A stretch of DNA of 64,000 nt, taken from contig NZ_CP040882.1 of the NCBI RefSeq assembly GCF_006337085.1, positions 744,001 to 808,000 on the forward strand, read 5' to 3'. The position numbers and the translations under genes were made by a program. Shown piece by piece: positions 34,498 to 43,410 of the stretch. The number at the start of each line of letters is the position of its first letter. The stretch's first letter is position 1. The notes under the pieces were generated by a model. It saw only the letters and a list, made by a program, of their open reading frames with translations, did no database searches and was not told where the DNA came from. The stretch is from Sutterella faecalis (GTDB lineage Bacteria; Pseudomonadota; Gammaproteobacteria; Burkholderiales; Burkholderiaceae_F).

Positions 34498-36018
34498 ATG
34501 TCTTTGAAATTTCTGATCGTGGGCTTCGACGGGCTGAGGCCCGACTTTGCGACGCCCGAAAACATGCCGCGGCTCTCGGGCTTTCCGGAAAAGTCCCACA
34601 CGTGGGAAAACTACCTCGCCTGCTTCCCCACGGAAACCTACGTCAACCACCCGTCGATCTTTTCAGGGGTCCGCCCCGAACGCCACGGCGTCATCGCAAA
34701 CAGCTTCTGCTACGAGGACGAAAAGCGCCGGATGCGCCTCTTTGAAGGCTTCCGGATCGATTCCGTGATGGAAGCAGACGCCCTTCTGCACGGTCTTTAT
34801 GCGGTGCCGGACCTGGGCGCCCGGCTCGCGCGCGAGGGAAAGCGCCTCAGAATCTACTGCGCCAATTCGCCCGGGAGCACGCGTCTGCAGCACGTGCATG
34901 CCTCGGACTTTTCCGGCCACCTCAACGCTCCCGTGCATGCGCTCGACAAAGCCATCCCCGGCGCCGAGGCTCGGGAGCTTATCCGCGCGCACGGGAAAGG
35001 CGTCCCGCTTGAATTTCCGGATGCGCTCGGAACCACGCTCACGGTCGACCTCTTTTTCGAGCGAGAACTCAAGAACGGTCCCGAGGGGCTTGCCGAAGCA
35101 ACGGTTCTCTGGATCGGCGAGCCCGACCACAGCGAGCATGAACTCGGGCTCTTTTCCGCCAAAACGCTCGAGGGCCTCAGGCAGGCGGACCACGAATTCG
35201 GGCGGGTGCTTGATTGGTGGGAGACGGAAGGACGCGCGAAGGACATTCAGCTCGTCGTCATGTCGGACCACGGCCATGTTGAGGTCGCGCGGCACGCCGA
35301 TTTCGAAGAGATTCTCGAAAATGCCGGGCTTCACGTGCTGACGGGGAGCGACATCGCGCAGGGCGCCGACCCCAAAGCCGACGACGTCATTCTGATCGGC
35401 GAATACACCTCCGGCATCTGGGTGCCGGGAAAGAGAAGAGAAGTGCTCGAAGCCGTGCGCGATGCGCTTATGGCCTCGCCCGAGGTCGGCATGGTCTTTT
35501 CCCAGCCCGATCCGGGGCTGCCGGGCGCCCGCGAGGGCCTCATTCCCGGAACCTTCTCGGAGGGGCTCCTCTCGAGCGCTCACCCGCGCGGACCCGACAT
35601 CCGCTTCATCCCGCGAGGCGACCCCGAAACCGGGCGCTGCGTGATGACGAATGCCCTGCCGCTCGGGAGCGGCGCCCACGGCGGGCTTCTGCCTCAGGAA
35701 ACCCATGCGCTTCTCGCGATTCAGGGGAGCCGCTTCCCCGGATTCGGGCGTCACGCCGAACCCGCTACGCACGAGGACTTTGCGGCAACCCTCATGACGA
35801 TGCTGAGTCTTCTTGACGACGACGCGCCGCTCCCGCTTCCCACGGGAAGAATTCTCTCGGAGGCGCTCGGCGAAAAAGAATCGATGAGGCGCGCACCGGT
35901 TTCCCGGGAAACGCTCACGATCGCAAGAGGCGACTTCTCCCAAACCCTGCATTTTCTTACTTTCCAGGGTCGGAACTACACGCTTTCGGGCGGGCGCACG
36001 GAAAGGCTCCCGCTCTGA
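34498..36018 (+). CDS. alkaline-phosphatase-superfamily phosphodiesterase/pyrophosphatase
   Basis: Metal-dependent hydrolase of 506 residues, type I phosphodiesterase/nucleotide pyrophosphatase fold. First metal motif GFDGLRPD (residues 9-16), nucleophile region FPTETYVNHPSIFSG (Thr near 47), second metal sites GEPDHSEHE near 205 and MSDHGHVEVARH near 250, and a final HGGLLPQETHA near 397. There is no signal peptide, so it is probably cytosolic. No Shine-Dalgarno is seen; the ATG follows the importer terminator almost directly. The substrate is unknown, perhaps something brought in by the adjacent importer. Confidence 0.82.
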   Translation: MSLKFLIVGFDGLRPDFATPENMPRLSGFPEKSHTWENYLACFPTETYVNHPSIFSGVRPERHGVIANSFCYEDEKRRMRLFEGFRIDSVMEADALLHGLYAVPDLGARLAREGKRLRIYCANSPGSTRLQHVHASDFSGHLNAPVHALDKAIPGAEARELIRAHGKGVPLEFPDALGTTLTVDLFFERELKNGPEGLAEATVLWIGEPDHSEHELGLFSAKTLEGLRQADHEFGRVLDWWETEGRAKDIQLVVMSDHGHVEVARHADFEEILENAGLHVLTGSDIAQGADPKADDVILIGEYTSGIWVPGKRREVLEAVRDALMASPEVGMVFSQPDPGLPGAREGLIPGTFSEGLLSSAHPRGPDIRFIPRGDPETGRCVMTNALPLGSGAHGGLLPQETHALLAIQGSRFPGFGRHAEPATHEDFAATLMTMLSLLDDDAPLPLPTGRILSEALGEKESMRRAPVSRETLTIARGDFSQTLHFLTFQGRNYTLSGGRTERLPL

Positions 36019-36114
36019 AGCACTCTGAACCATCGGGGAAGCGGAGGGAGAAAGTGAGCCGGGAAATCTCTAAAATCTAGTGATTTCCAACCGTCACAAG
36101 AAGCGCACTTTCTC

Positions 36115-36933
36115 ATGCAGAACGCCGCACAGATCCTCGACTGGGCTGCCTGGGCGCCCGGCGTCGCCGGAAGAGACGCCTGGCGCGAGGCCGCCTCGCT
36201 CCCGTCCTTCGGACTTGAATCCTCGCCCTATGCGCCTCCCGGCGCAGAAGAGCCCTCGGCAAAAGCGGCTGCGATCCCTGCCATGCTCCGCAGGCGCCTC
36301 ACGCCTCTCGGGCGGGCCCTCGCCGAAGTTCTCGGGCCCCTCGCCGCGAAAGCGCCCGACGCCCCCTGGGTCTACGCGTCCCGTTGGGGAGATGCGGCGC
36401 TCGCGACGGAGCTTCTCACTCAGGCGGCCCGCGATGAGCCGCTCTCCCCCGCCAAATTTGCTGCGAGCGTTCACAACGGCCCCGCGAGCCTCCTTTCGAT
36501 TGCGCTCGGCCACAAAGGGGCGCTCACCGCACTCGCGAACGGCCTTTGGGGCGCCGAAGCCGCCTTTGAGTCCGCCGTGAGCGAACTGCTTCAGCACGAG
36601 ACGGTCATTCTTACTGTTGCGGAAGCCAAGCCCCCGGTCGACTTTGATGCTCCCGGCGTCACGCATGTCTGGGGACTTCTCCTCGGGCGGCAGAATGAAA
36701 GCGCGGACCCGCAGGCCTGGGCGAAGGAAAAGCAGAAAGGCCCCTATTGCGCCATTACCACGCGGCCCTTTGAATCCGGCGAAGCCCCTGACCCGCGCCT
36801 CGCGGAGCTCGCCGGAACCCCTGCAGACCTCGAGGTTCTCAGCTGGCTCATCGCGTCGGACGCGCCCTTCTTCACGCACCTCGACCGCCATGCGGCCTGG
36901 GTGTGGGCAAAATCGGGCGCGCTCGCCCGCTGA
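36115..36933 (+). CDS. beta-ketoacyl-synthase-like protein (Ketoacyl-synt_2 domain)
   Basis: 272-residue protein of the short ketoacyl-synthase-like family found in aryl polyene and related fatty-acid clusters, often a chain-length-factor-like partner. Recognisable parts: WAPGVAGRDAW near 12, AMLRRRLTPLGRALAEVL near 56, and SVHNGPASLLSIALGHKG near 121. It lacks the Cys-His-His triad of active ketoacyl synthases. First gene of a tightly packed operon; 16 bp before the acyltransferase. Confidence 0.75.
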   Translation: MQNAAQILDWAAWAPGVAGRDAWREAASLPSFGLESSPYAPPGAEEPSAKAAAIPAMLRRRLTPLGRALAEVLGPLAAKAPDAPWVYASRWGDAALATELLTQAARDEPLSPAKFAASVHNGPASLLSIALGHKGALTALANGLWGAEAAFESAVSELLQHETVILTVAEAKPPVDFDAPGVTHVWGLLLGRQNESADPQAWAKEKQKGPYCAITTRPFESGEAPDPRLAELAGTPADLEVLSWLIASDAPFFTHLDRHAAWVWAKSGALAR

Positions 36934-36949
36934 TCCGGAGAGCCCCCTC

Positions 36950-37750
36950 GTGCGGTACGTTCTGATGCCCTTCCAGTTCGCGGGCACGGCCTTCGCCTTT
37001 GCGCTCTTCGGGCTCGGAGGCGTCATTTTCGGGCTTCTGATTACGCCCGTGCTCAAAATGACGTCGAAAAGTCCCGAAGAGGAGCGCCGGCGCGCCCGCG
37101 CGGTCGTCCGGTGGTGGTTCGGATGCTTCGTCACCATCATCACGGCGCTCCGGCTCGTGCGGGTGGAAGTCAGAAACCCTGAGGCGCTCATGAAAGAGGG
37201 CGCTATCCTTGCGTGCTCCCACCCGTCCTTGATCGACGTCGTCTGCCTCCTTTCCGTCGTGCCCGAGGCGACGACCATCGTGAAGGCGTCGCTTCTCAAA
37301 AACATCTTTACGCGCGCGCCCATTCGCGCCGCCGGCTACGTCTCGAACGCCGAGGGACCGGACGCGATCGAAAAGCTCGCCCGTGAGCTCGAGTCGGGGA
37401 CGGCCTTCGTCATATTCCCCGAAGGCACCCGGACGCCGAGCGAATTCCCGGAGGGCGAAATGCCGCGGCTTCACCGGGGCGCCGCGCAGCTCGCGCTCCA
37501 CACGAGGCGCGCCGTCACGCCGGTCCGCATCACCGCGAGCCCGCGCTGGCTCACCAAGGACCGCGGCTGGTGGCATTTGCCCGAGAAGCCCATGATGCTC
37601 ACTTTTGAAGCGCTTCCCGAGATTCCGGCGGCTCCCTATCTCGACCTTTATAATGCCACCCCTCGGCTCGCTGCCCGGCGGTTTACGCTTGCCCTCGGCA
37701 GAGAACTTTTCCCCGGGATTCGTCAACCTACTTCCTCCGATGCGCCATGA
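36950..37750 (+). CDS. 1-acyl-glycerol-phosphate-acyltransferase-like enzyme
   Basis: Membrane-associated PlsC-type acyltransferase, about 266 residues. An N-terminal hydrophobic helix (FAFALFGLGGVIFGLL) is followed by the catalytic HX4D motif SHPSLIDVV near 85 and the FPEGTRTPSEFPEG motif near 157. The GTG at 36950 is chosen because CGGAG lies 9 bases upstream; the next ATG is at 36965. It overlaps the first ACP gene by 4 bp. In polyene clusters this type is thought to attach the acyl chain to a lipid acceptor. Confidence 0.85.
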   Translation: MRYVLMPFQFAGTAFAFALFGLGGVIFGLLITPVLKMTSKSPEEERRRARAVVRWWFGCFVTIITALRLVRVEVRNPEALMKEGAILACSHPSLIDVVCLLSVVPEATTIVKASLLKNIFTRAPIRAAGYVSNAEGPDAIEKLARELESGTAFVIFPEGTRTPSEFPEGEMPRLHRGAAQLALHTRRAVTPVRITASPRWLTKDRGWWHLPEKPMMLTFEALPEIPAAPYLDLYNATPRLAARRFTLALGRELFPGIRQPTSSDAP

Positions 37751-38007
37751 CTGATCTGATCTCCGAAATCCAGTCCCTCATCATTTCCTCGCTAGGGCTC
37801 GAAGACATCCGGCCTGAGGACATCGACCCGGATGAACCGCTCTTCGGCGAAGGGCTCGGCCTCGACAGCATCGACGCCCTCGAGCTCGGCCTTGCCGTCA
37901 AGAAGCGCTGGGGCATCACGCTGACCGCGGAAAGCGAAGAGGCAAAGACCGTCTTCAAGAACGTCCGCACGCTCGCCGCCTACATTGAAACGCATAAGCA
38001 GAATTAA
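37747..38007 (+). CDS. acyl carrier protein 1 of the polyene-type cluster
   Basis: 86-residue acyl carrier protein. The phosphopantetheine attachment motif GLDSIDALELG (Ser near 41) and an acidic helix II are present. Its ATG overlaps the acyltransferase stop (ATGA). Carries growing chains for the cluster enzymes (inference). Confidence 0.92.
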   Translation: MTDLISEIQSLIISSLGLEDIRPEDIDPDEPLFGEGLGLDSIDALELGLAVKKRWGITLTAESEEAKTVFKNVRTLAAYIETHKQN

Positions 38008-38011
38008 GAAC

Positions 38012-38296
38012 ATGACAACCTTCACCCCTCAGGAAGAAAAGGTCTATCAGGTCCTCTCCGAAATTCTCGTGAACGATTTCGAGATTCCCGCCGACAAGAT
38101 CAAGCCTGAAGCCCGTCTCTACGAAGACTTCGACATCGATTCCATCGACGCGGTCGACATGATCGTGCAGCTGAAGCCCCATCTCGGCGGCCGCCGCATT
38201 TCCCCGGAAGCCTTCAAGCAGGTGCGCACCCTGGGCGACGTCGTCACGGTCATCGCACGCGTCCTTGAAAAGCCTGCCGACGGGAAAGCCGATTAA
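38012..38296 (+). CDS. acyl carrier protein 2 of the polyene-type cluster
   Basis: Second carrier, about 94 residues, motif DIDSIDAVDMIV (Ser near 44). Start taken at 38012, 4 bp after the ACP1 stop; a longer in-frame reading from 37985 would overlap ACP1. The pair of adjacent ACPs is typical of aryl polyene clusters, where the two serve different chain stages. Confidence 0.92.
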   Translation: MTTFTPQEEKVYQVLSEILVNDFEIPADKIKPEARLYEDFDIDSIDAVDMIVQLKPHLGGRRISPEAFKQVRTLGDVVTVIARVLEKPADGKAD

Positions 38297-38311
38297 AGCC
38301 CATCTTCAGAC

Positions 38312-38881
38312 ATGTCGGCATCCCGACTTCTGAAAGTCATCACGGGCGGCGCTGCCGCCCTTTTGATTTGCCTTTATCCCTTCTGGGCCTGGTGGGGGTT
38401 AAGCCGCTTCGGGATCCTGCCCGTAGCGCTCTCCTTGGCTAGCATCATGCTTCTGCGGGCGCTCATGTCGCCCTCGCGGAAGAACTTCGGCTTTGCCGCC
38501 ATTGCGCTTGTCCTTTCCGCACTCTCGGCGATTCTCGATGCCGAGGAGCCGATGCTCTTTTATCCGGTCGCGGTCAACGGCTTTCTTCTCTGGCTTTTCG
38601 GCACATCCCTATCCTCCACGCCCATCGTTGAAAAGTTCGCGAGACTCCGCACGCCCGATCTCCCGCCCGAAGGCGTCCGCTGGTGCCGCGGCGTCACGAA
38701 GGTCTGGTGCGGGTTCTTCGTCCTCAACGGCAGTGTCGCGCTTGCCACGGTGCTCTATGGAGACCGCGGACTCTGGATGATCTGGAACGGGTGCGTGAGC
38801 TATGTCCTCATCTGCATCCTCTTTGCGGGGGAGTTTCTGCTCCGCAGAATCCGCATGCGACGCGCCGCCCCAAGGGAATAG
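38312..38881 (+). CDS. COG4648-like inner-membrane protein
   Basis: 189 residues with about five hydrophobic segments and the conserved stretch YPVAVNGFLLWLFGTSL followed by PPEGVRWCRGVTKVWCGFFVLNGSVA. It is a membrane protein of unknown function that recurs next to ACP pairs in aryl polyene and related clusters. Starts 15 bp after ACP2. Confidence 0.8.
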   Translation: MSASRLLKVITGGAAALLICLYPFWAWWGLSRFGILPVALSLASIMLLRALMSPSRKNFGFAAIALVLSALSAILDAEEPMLFYPVAVNGFLLWLFGTSLSSTPIVEKFARLRTPDLPPEGVRWCRGVTKVWCGFFVLNGSVALATVLYGDRGLWMIWNGCVSYVLICILFAGEFLLRRIRMRRAAPRE

Positions 38882-38900
38882 CCAGGACACCCACAGATTT

Positions 38901-39215
38901 CTACCTCGAGGACGCCCTTTTTCGCAGCTTCAGGTCCTGCAGATCCCTCCCAAGGGGGTCGTGCTTCGCCAGCAGTTCGATGTCGTCTGCAAGCTGCATT
39001 GCATAAAGCACCCGCAGGTAGGCGCCCATGGACACCGTGGGCTCTCCGCGCTCAATCTTGCTTACCGTGAGCTCGGAGCACTGCGCGCGATCCGCGACGA
39101 GCGCAATCGTGAAGTTCCTGCGAAGACGCGCCAGACGGATTTGTTCTCCCGCGATGCGGAGCTTCTCTGCAATCTTCCTGGGAAGCAGGGTGGAACGGGT
39201 GGCTTTAGTCATCAT
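38901..39215 (-). CDS. XRE/HipB-like helix-turn-helix regulator
   Basis: Small DNA-binding protein of about 104 residues (MMTKATRSTLLPRKIAE start). The HTH is RLARLRRNFTIALVADRAQ then SELTVSKIERGEPTVSMGAYLRVL, close to HipB. The ATG pair at 39215/39212 is chosen because it gives the normal family length; an upstream in-frame reading would cross the operator and the next gene. No HipA kinase gene adjoins. It sits between and against the two blocks of the polyene-type cluster and probably controls the divergent ligase gene. Confidence 0.82.
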   Translation of the reverse strand: MMTKATRSTLLPRKIAEKLRIAGEQIRLARLRRNFTIALVADRAQCSELTVSKIERGEPTVSMGAYLRVLYAMQLADDIELLAKHDPLGRDLQDLKLRKRASSR

Positions 39216-39231
39216 TAAAGATAGATTGTTA

Positions 39232-39263
39232 TCAATAATCCATATTTTATTATGGATTATTGA
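39232..39263. promoter_or_regulatory. 13-bp inverted-repeat operator between the XRE gene and the ligase gene
   Basis: TCAATAATCCATA (39232-39244) and its exact complement TATGGATTATTGA (39251-39263) with a 6-base A/T spacer. It lies 17 bp upstream of the XRE start and 65 bp upstream of the divergent ligase gene. The ATCC/GGAT cores recall HipB operators. Confidence 0.7.
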
Positions 39264-39327
39264 GTTTAGCCTGGGCCATTGTACTCTCGACGCTAATCTT
39301 TCCGGAATCCCTGAGGCACAATAACGG

Positions 39328-41226
39328 GTGCGACTCAACTCTTTTGCCTGCAGCGCCGTGACCTCCGAAACCCGCCTCTCCCGCATTCTTACCCTCCAGC
39401 CTTCTGAACGGCCCATCGGCATTTTTTCCGATGGAAGCGTGCTGACGCTCAGAGGCTTTCTCGCGGGAACTGCCGCCTGGCGTGATGCGGCGCTGGCGCT
39501 TCCACCCGACACTCGCGAAAATGCGGTGCTCTATTCGGAAGATGCGCTCGAACTTCTCCCCGCACTTTTCGGCTTCTGGGCGGCAGGCGTTCATGCCATC
39601 CTGCCCGGAGACATTCTCCCCGGCACGCTGAAGCACCTTGAGGATTCCGGCGTTGCGCTCGACAAAACCTTCCTCGCACTCGGCGCCATCGGAATGGATG
39701 ACGGGAAGCGAGTGGTGCACCTCTTTTCGCCGGTGGAGAGAACCTCGGACTTCAATGCCTTGGAAGCCCCTCATGATCTCGGTCTGCTCGACGACAAAGC
39801 GCCGCTTCTGTCTCTCCTCACGAGCGGAAGCACAGGAAAGGCAAAGCTTTGCAGAAAGCGCCTCGAGCAGGCTTTTCTGGAGCCCGAATCAATTGATGCC
39901 GGAATCCCTGGCGGAACATCAGCCCTTGGCGCCATTGAAGTCTTAGGCACCGTGAGCGCGCAGCATATTTACGGACTCCTCTTCCGGGCGCTCTGGCCGC
40001 TGCTTTCGACGGAAGCGCTCATCGTCGGAAAGCGCCTTCACTACCCGGAAAATCTGGAGGAAGCTCTCAAGGAAGCCAAGGCCCGCGGACATCGCGCAGT
40101 CGTCATTGCGGCTCCTGCGCACCTGAAGCGCTTTACGGATCCAACGCTTTTTGAGGATGCGAGAGACTGCGTCATCCTCGCCTTTTCCTCCACCGGCCCG
40201 CTCGATGATGAAGGCGCCCGGGTCGCACGCGCAGCGCTCGGGCTTTTCCCCATGGAAGTCTTAGGCTCCACCGAAACGGGCGGCATCGCCTGGCGACGGA
40301 GGGATCTCGAAAGTGACGGGAAAATCTCAACGCCGCCCTGGAAAACCGTCCCAGGCATCACTGCAGGCGTGCGTCTCGAGGACGGCCGCGTGCTTCCTGA
40401 GGGAGAGGGACTCCTCACGCTTTCTGGACGCCACCTTGATCATGAAGGTTGGAATGACGGATCTGACCGCATTCGCCTGGACGACACGGGGTTTACGCTC
40501 CTCGGCCGTGCAGACCGAATCGTCAAGATTGAAGGCAAGCGCGTTGCGCTCCCTGAAGTGGAAGCGCTTCTTGTAAAGGGCGGGCTCGCACGCGAAGCGA
40601 AAGTCTTTGCCTTCGGAGAAGGGTGGCGCGAAGCGCTCGCGGCCGTCTTGAAGCCCTCTCCTCAGCTCAAGGACATTTTCCTCGCCGACGGCAAGGCTGC
40701 CGCAGTGCGAAAGCTTCGCGAAGAACTTGGCCGGAATCTTCCGGCAGTATCGATTCCCAGACGCTGGCGGCTTGTCGACGAACTCCCTGCAAATGCTCAG
40801 GGAAAGACAACAGTAAAGGCCCTCGAAAGCCTCTTTGACCCGCGCCGCCCGGAGTGGCTTTTGGAAAGCGATGAAGTTCAGGAAGACAGCCGGCATCTGC
40901 GCCTGCGGCTCGAAGCTTCCCCCGGACTCGAATGGTTCAAGGGGCACTTTCCCGGTCTTCCGATTCTTCCCGGCGTGGCCCAGCTTCTTTTGGTCGAAAA
41001 GGCTTTCCGCGCCTATGCGCACGTGAGCGGAGACTTTAATGCGACGCAGGTGAAGACGCTCAAATTCCGTGCGGTTACAACGCCCGGCATGAGGCTTGCG
41101 CTCGAGCTTGAATGTCCCGTCGGCATTTCGTCTGAAGAAAGCTTCTCTCTCAAATTCGCCTGGAAGAAAATCGGCGACTCTGAAGACATCCAATCGAGCG
41201 GCACCATTGTCTTCGCGCGGAAGTGA
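39328..41226 (+). CDS. fused acyl/aryl-adenylate ligase and hot-dog dehydratase-like protein
   Basis: 632-residue fusion. Residues about 15-500 form an ANL adenylate-forming enzyme: AMP loop LTSGSTGKAKLCRK near 165, GSTETGG near 313 and the hinge GRADRIVKIEGKRV near 393. Residues about 515-632 form a FabA/FabZ-like hot-dog domain with FKGHFPGLPILPGVAQLL (His in GHFPG). In aryl polyene clusters these are usually separate genes: a ligase that loads the starter acid on an ACP and a dehydratase. Starts at GTG 39328 with GAGG 11 bases upstream. Confidence 0.85.
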   Translation: MRLNSFACSAVTSETRLSRILTLQPSERPIGIFSDGSVLTLRGFLAGTAAWRDAALALPPDTRENAVLYSEDALELLPALFGFWAAGVHAILPGDILPGTLKHLEDSGVALDKTFLALGAIGMDDGKRVVHLFSPVERTSDFNALEAPHDLGLLDDKAPLLSLLTSGSTGKAKLCRKRLEQAFLEPESIDAGIPGGTSALGAIEVLGTVSAQHIYGLLFRALWPLLSTEALIVGKRLHYPENLEEALKEAKARGHRAVVIAAPAHLKRFTDPTLFEDARDCVILAFSSTGPLDDEGARVARAALGLFPMEVLGSTETGGIAWRRRDLESDGKISTPPWKTVPGITAGVRLEDGRVLPEGEGLLTLSGRHLDHEGWNDGSDRIRLDDTGFTLLGRADRIVKIEGKRVALPEVEALLVKGGLAREAKVFAFGEGWREALAAVLKPSPQLKDIFLADGKAAAVRKLREELGRNLPAVSIPRRWRLVDELPANAQGKTTVKALESLFDPRRPEWLLESDEVQEDSRHLRLRLEASPGLEWFKGHFPGLPILPGVAQLLLVEKAFRAYAHVSGDFNATQVKTLKFRAVTTPGMRLALELECPVGISSEESFSLKFAWKKIGDSEDIQSSGTIVFARK

Positions 41227-41415
41227 TGGCCCTCTACAGCGTTTTTCCGTTCCCACCTTTTTCCTCCGGACGTTTTCAAAACGCGCGTGCGTCGTAAAAT
41301 GGTCTTTTATGCCTGACGGTTTCGGGGATCTTGTATTCCCGGCTACAGCCGCCCGGCATCGCGACTGCTGCGGCATCCGACCGCTCAGCCCCAATTCAAA
41401 ACGAGGAGACTCTTG

Positions 41416-42585
41416 ATGCAGTTTGTTTTTGAGACGCCCACCCGACTCATCTTCGGCCCGGGGAAACTCGATGCCCTTCGCACGGAAAAGCTGCCGGGCA
41501 AAAAGGCACTGCTCCTTACATCGCGCGGCGGCTCGGTCGTGCGTTCGGGCGCCCTTGCCCGCGTGACGGCCGCTCTTGATGCGCAGAAGATTGAATGGGT
41601 GCATCTCGCCATCGTCGAACCCAATCCCCTCTCGACCACCGTCATGACCGGCGCCAACCGCGCCCGGGAAGAAGGCTGCGACTTCGTGATTGGTTTGGGC
41701 GGCGGCTCCGTGATGGACTGCGCCAAGGCGATTGCGCTCTGCACCACGAATGACGGCGACATCTGGGACTACGTCCAGCAGGGCCAGGGCGGCAGAAAGC
41801 AGATCACTGCCACGCCGATCCCTATCGTGGCCATCACGACCACTGCCGGCACCGGTTCGGAAGTGGATGCGGGCGGCGTCATCACGAATCCGGTCACGCA
41901 GGAAAAGTGCGGCATCGGCCATCCGACGCTTCTGCCGAAGATCGCCATCGTCGACCCCGAACTGATGCTCTCGGTTCCGCCCATGCTCACGGCCTATCAG
42001 GGCTTCGACGCGCTCTTCCATGCCATCGAAGGCTACGTTACGAAACGCCCCAACTATCTCTCCGAAATGTATGCGCTTGCGAGCGTGCGCCATTGCGCCG
42101 AAGGCCTCGCCCGTGCCGTCCGCGACGGCTCCGACTATGAAGCCCGCGAACACATGGCGATTGCCAACACGCTTTCGGGCTACGTCATGGTCTGCGGACG
42201 TCTCACGAGCCAGCACTCGATGGAGCATGCGCTTTCCGCCTTCCATCAGGATCTCCCGCACGGCGCCGGCCTCATCATGCTCTCGCTTGCCTACTTCGGT
42301 CACATGATCAAGACGGGCGCCCGTTCCGACCGCTTTGTCGAACTCGCCAGGGCCCTGGGCGTGCGCGATGCCGTTCATCCTGCGGACTTCCTGCTCGCGC
42401 TGCATGACCTTCAGGTCGCCTGCGGCGTCGACAACCTGCGCATGAGCGACTACGGCGTCACGCGTGAAGAAATTCCGGCGCTTGCTGAAAAAGCCCGCTC
42501 TGCCGGCGGCATGCTCTTTGAGCAGGACCCGGTGGCACTGACTTTTGAAGACACCGTGGCGATTTTTGAGGCGGCTTACCGTTAA
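41416..42585 (+). CDS. iron-containing alcohol dehydrogenase
   Basis: 389-residue group III alcohol dehydrogenase, NAD(P)-dependent. Cofactor motif IGLGGGSVMDCAKAIA near 94 and TTTAGTGSEV near 138; metal-binding block includes GFDALFHAIEGYV near 197 and the later HSMEHALSAFHQDLPHG near 262. The ATG at 41416 has GAGGAG 7 bases before it. Separate from the polyene-type genes by 189 bp; converges with the Crp-type gene. Substrate not determinable. Confidence 0.9.
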   Translation: MQFVFETPTRLIFGPGKLDALRTEKLPGKKALLLTSRGGSVVRSGALARVTAALDAQKIEWVHLAIVEPNPLSTTVMTGANRAREEGCDFVIGLGGGSVMDCAKAIALCTTNDGDIWDYVQQGQGGRKQITATPIPIVAITTTAGTGSEVDAGGVITNPVTQEKCGIGHPTLLPKIAIVDPELMLSVPPMLTAYQGFDALFHAIEGYVTKRPNYLSEMYALASVRHCAEGLARAVRDGSDYEAREHMAIANTLSGYVMVCGRLTSQHSMEHALSAFHQDLPHGAGLIMLSLAYFGHMIKTGARSDRFVELARALGVRDAVHPADFLLALHDLQVACGVDNLRMSDYGVTREEIPALAEKARSAGGMLFEQDPVALTFEDTVAIFEAAYR

Positions 42586-42614
42586 TACCGCTCCATCTGC
42601 TTGATTTTTGTATT

Positions 42615-42648
42615 CAGTTCAGCCGCCTTCGGGCGGCTGAACTGTTTT
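42615..42648. terminator. terminator after the alcohol dehydrogenase gene
   Basis: Perfect 13-bp stem CAGTTCAGCCGCC, TTCG-type loop, GGCGGCTGAACTG, then TTTTG. Confidence 0.9.
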
Positions 42649-42652
42649 GAGG

Positions 42653-43408
42653 TTACTCATCCTGAATCAAAAGTCCCCGGATGCGCTCCGGGAAATCGCA
42701 GGCGAGCTCAAGCCTTCCGTCCTGCCGTCTGAGGAGCCCCTGCTTCTCCCAGGCATTGAGCACTTTGCTCACTGCGGGACGCGTCGCATGAATCAGTTCG
42801 GCAACTTCCGATACGCGTGCATCGATGGTAAGACGCTTCCAGGCCGCATCTGCATCCTCCGGGACGAGTTCGAGAAGCACAATGAGGAGCTTTGCGAGTC
42901 GAAGAGGCAAAGGATCGACGCCGCAGATGAGGAGCCCTTCGATCTGACGTTCGTGATGCTTCGCAAGACTCATAAGGTACCTGAGCTTGAGATCCCTATC
43001 CTGCTCGAGGAGCTTGATGAAGGCAGCTTCCTCCATGACCCTGACTGATACCGGGGACAATGCAAGCGCCATCAGAGGCATATCCTTCCCGGGATGCAGC
43101 ACGGCCTTGGGTGCCCCCAGAAGAGTACCGGGTCGAAAAAGGCTCGCCATGCGATCAAAGGTATCGCCTCTGCCGAAACACGTGGCTATCAATCCGGACT
43201 CGATATAAAAAACCTGCCGCTGACCTCCGAAAAAGAAGATCTGATGAGCGGAAATTTCCTTCAGAGGACAATTCAGGAAAAAAGCCTCGAAAGCAGAATC
43301 ATCAGGCTCAAGCAGCCAGGGCAAAGAAGCATAAATCCTGTCGCTTGCGAATGCTTGGATAAAGGCTGAAGTCGAGGAAGCACTCATAATCGGGAACTGT
43401 GCGGCCAT
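42653..43408 (-). CDS. Crp/Fnr-family transcription regulator
   Basis: 251 residues. An N-terminal cyclic-nucleotide-type beta roll (EISAHQIFFFGGQRQVFYIESGLIA) is followed by a dimer helix and a C-terminal winged helix with VSEVAELIHATRPAVSKVLNAWEKQGLLRR. No FNR-type four-cysteine cluster is seen. The start is uncertain: the ATG at 43408 follows a terminator T tract directly and has no Shine-Dalgarno, and the next ATG is at 43387. It may control the flavoprotein gene upstream on the same strand. Confidence 0.82.
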   Translation of the reverse strand: MAAQFPIMSASSTSAFIQAFASDRIYASLPWLLEPDDSAFEAFFLNCPLKEISAHQIFFFGGQRQVFYIESGLIATCFGRGDTFDRMASLFRPGTLLGAPKAVLHPGKDMPLMALALSPVSVRVMEEAAFIKLLEQDRDLKLRYLMSLAKHHERQIEGLLICGVDPLPLRLAKLLIVLLELVPEDADAAWKRLTIDARVSEVAELIHATRPAVSKVLNAWEKQGLLRRQDGRLELACDFPERIRGLLIQDE

Positions 43409-43410
43409 AA

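Noticed and set aside
40327..42405. 692-codon minus-strand ORF across the ligase and alcohol dehydrogenase genes
   Set aside because: It spans two well-supported plus-strand genes and their gap; composition is that of an antisense shadow in GC-rich DNA.
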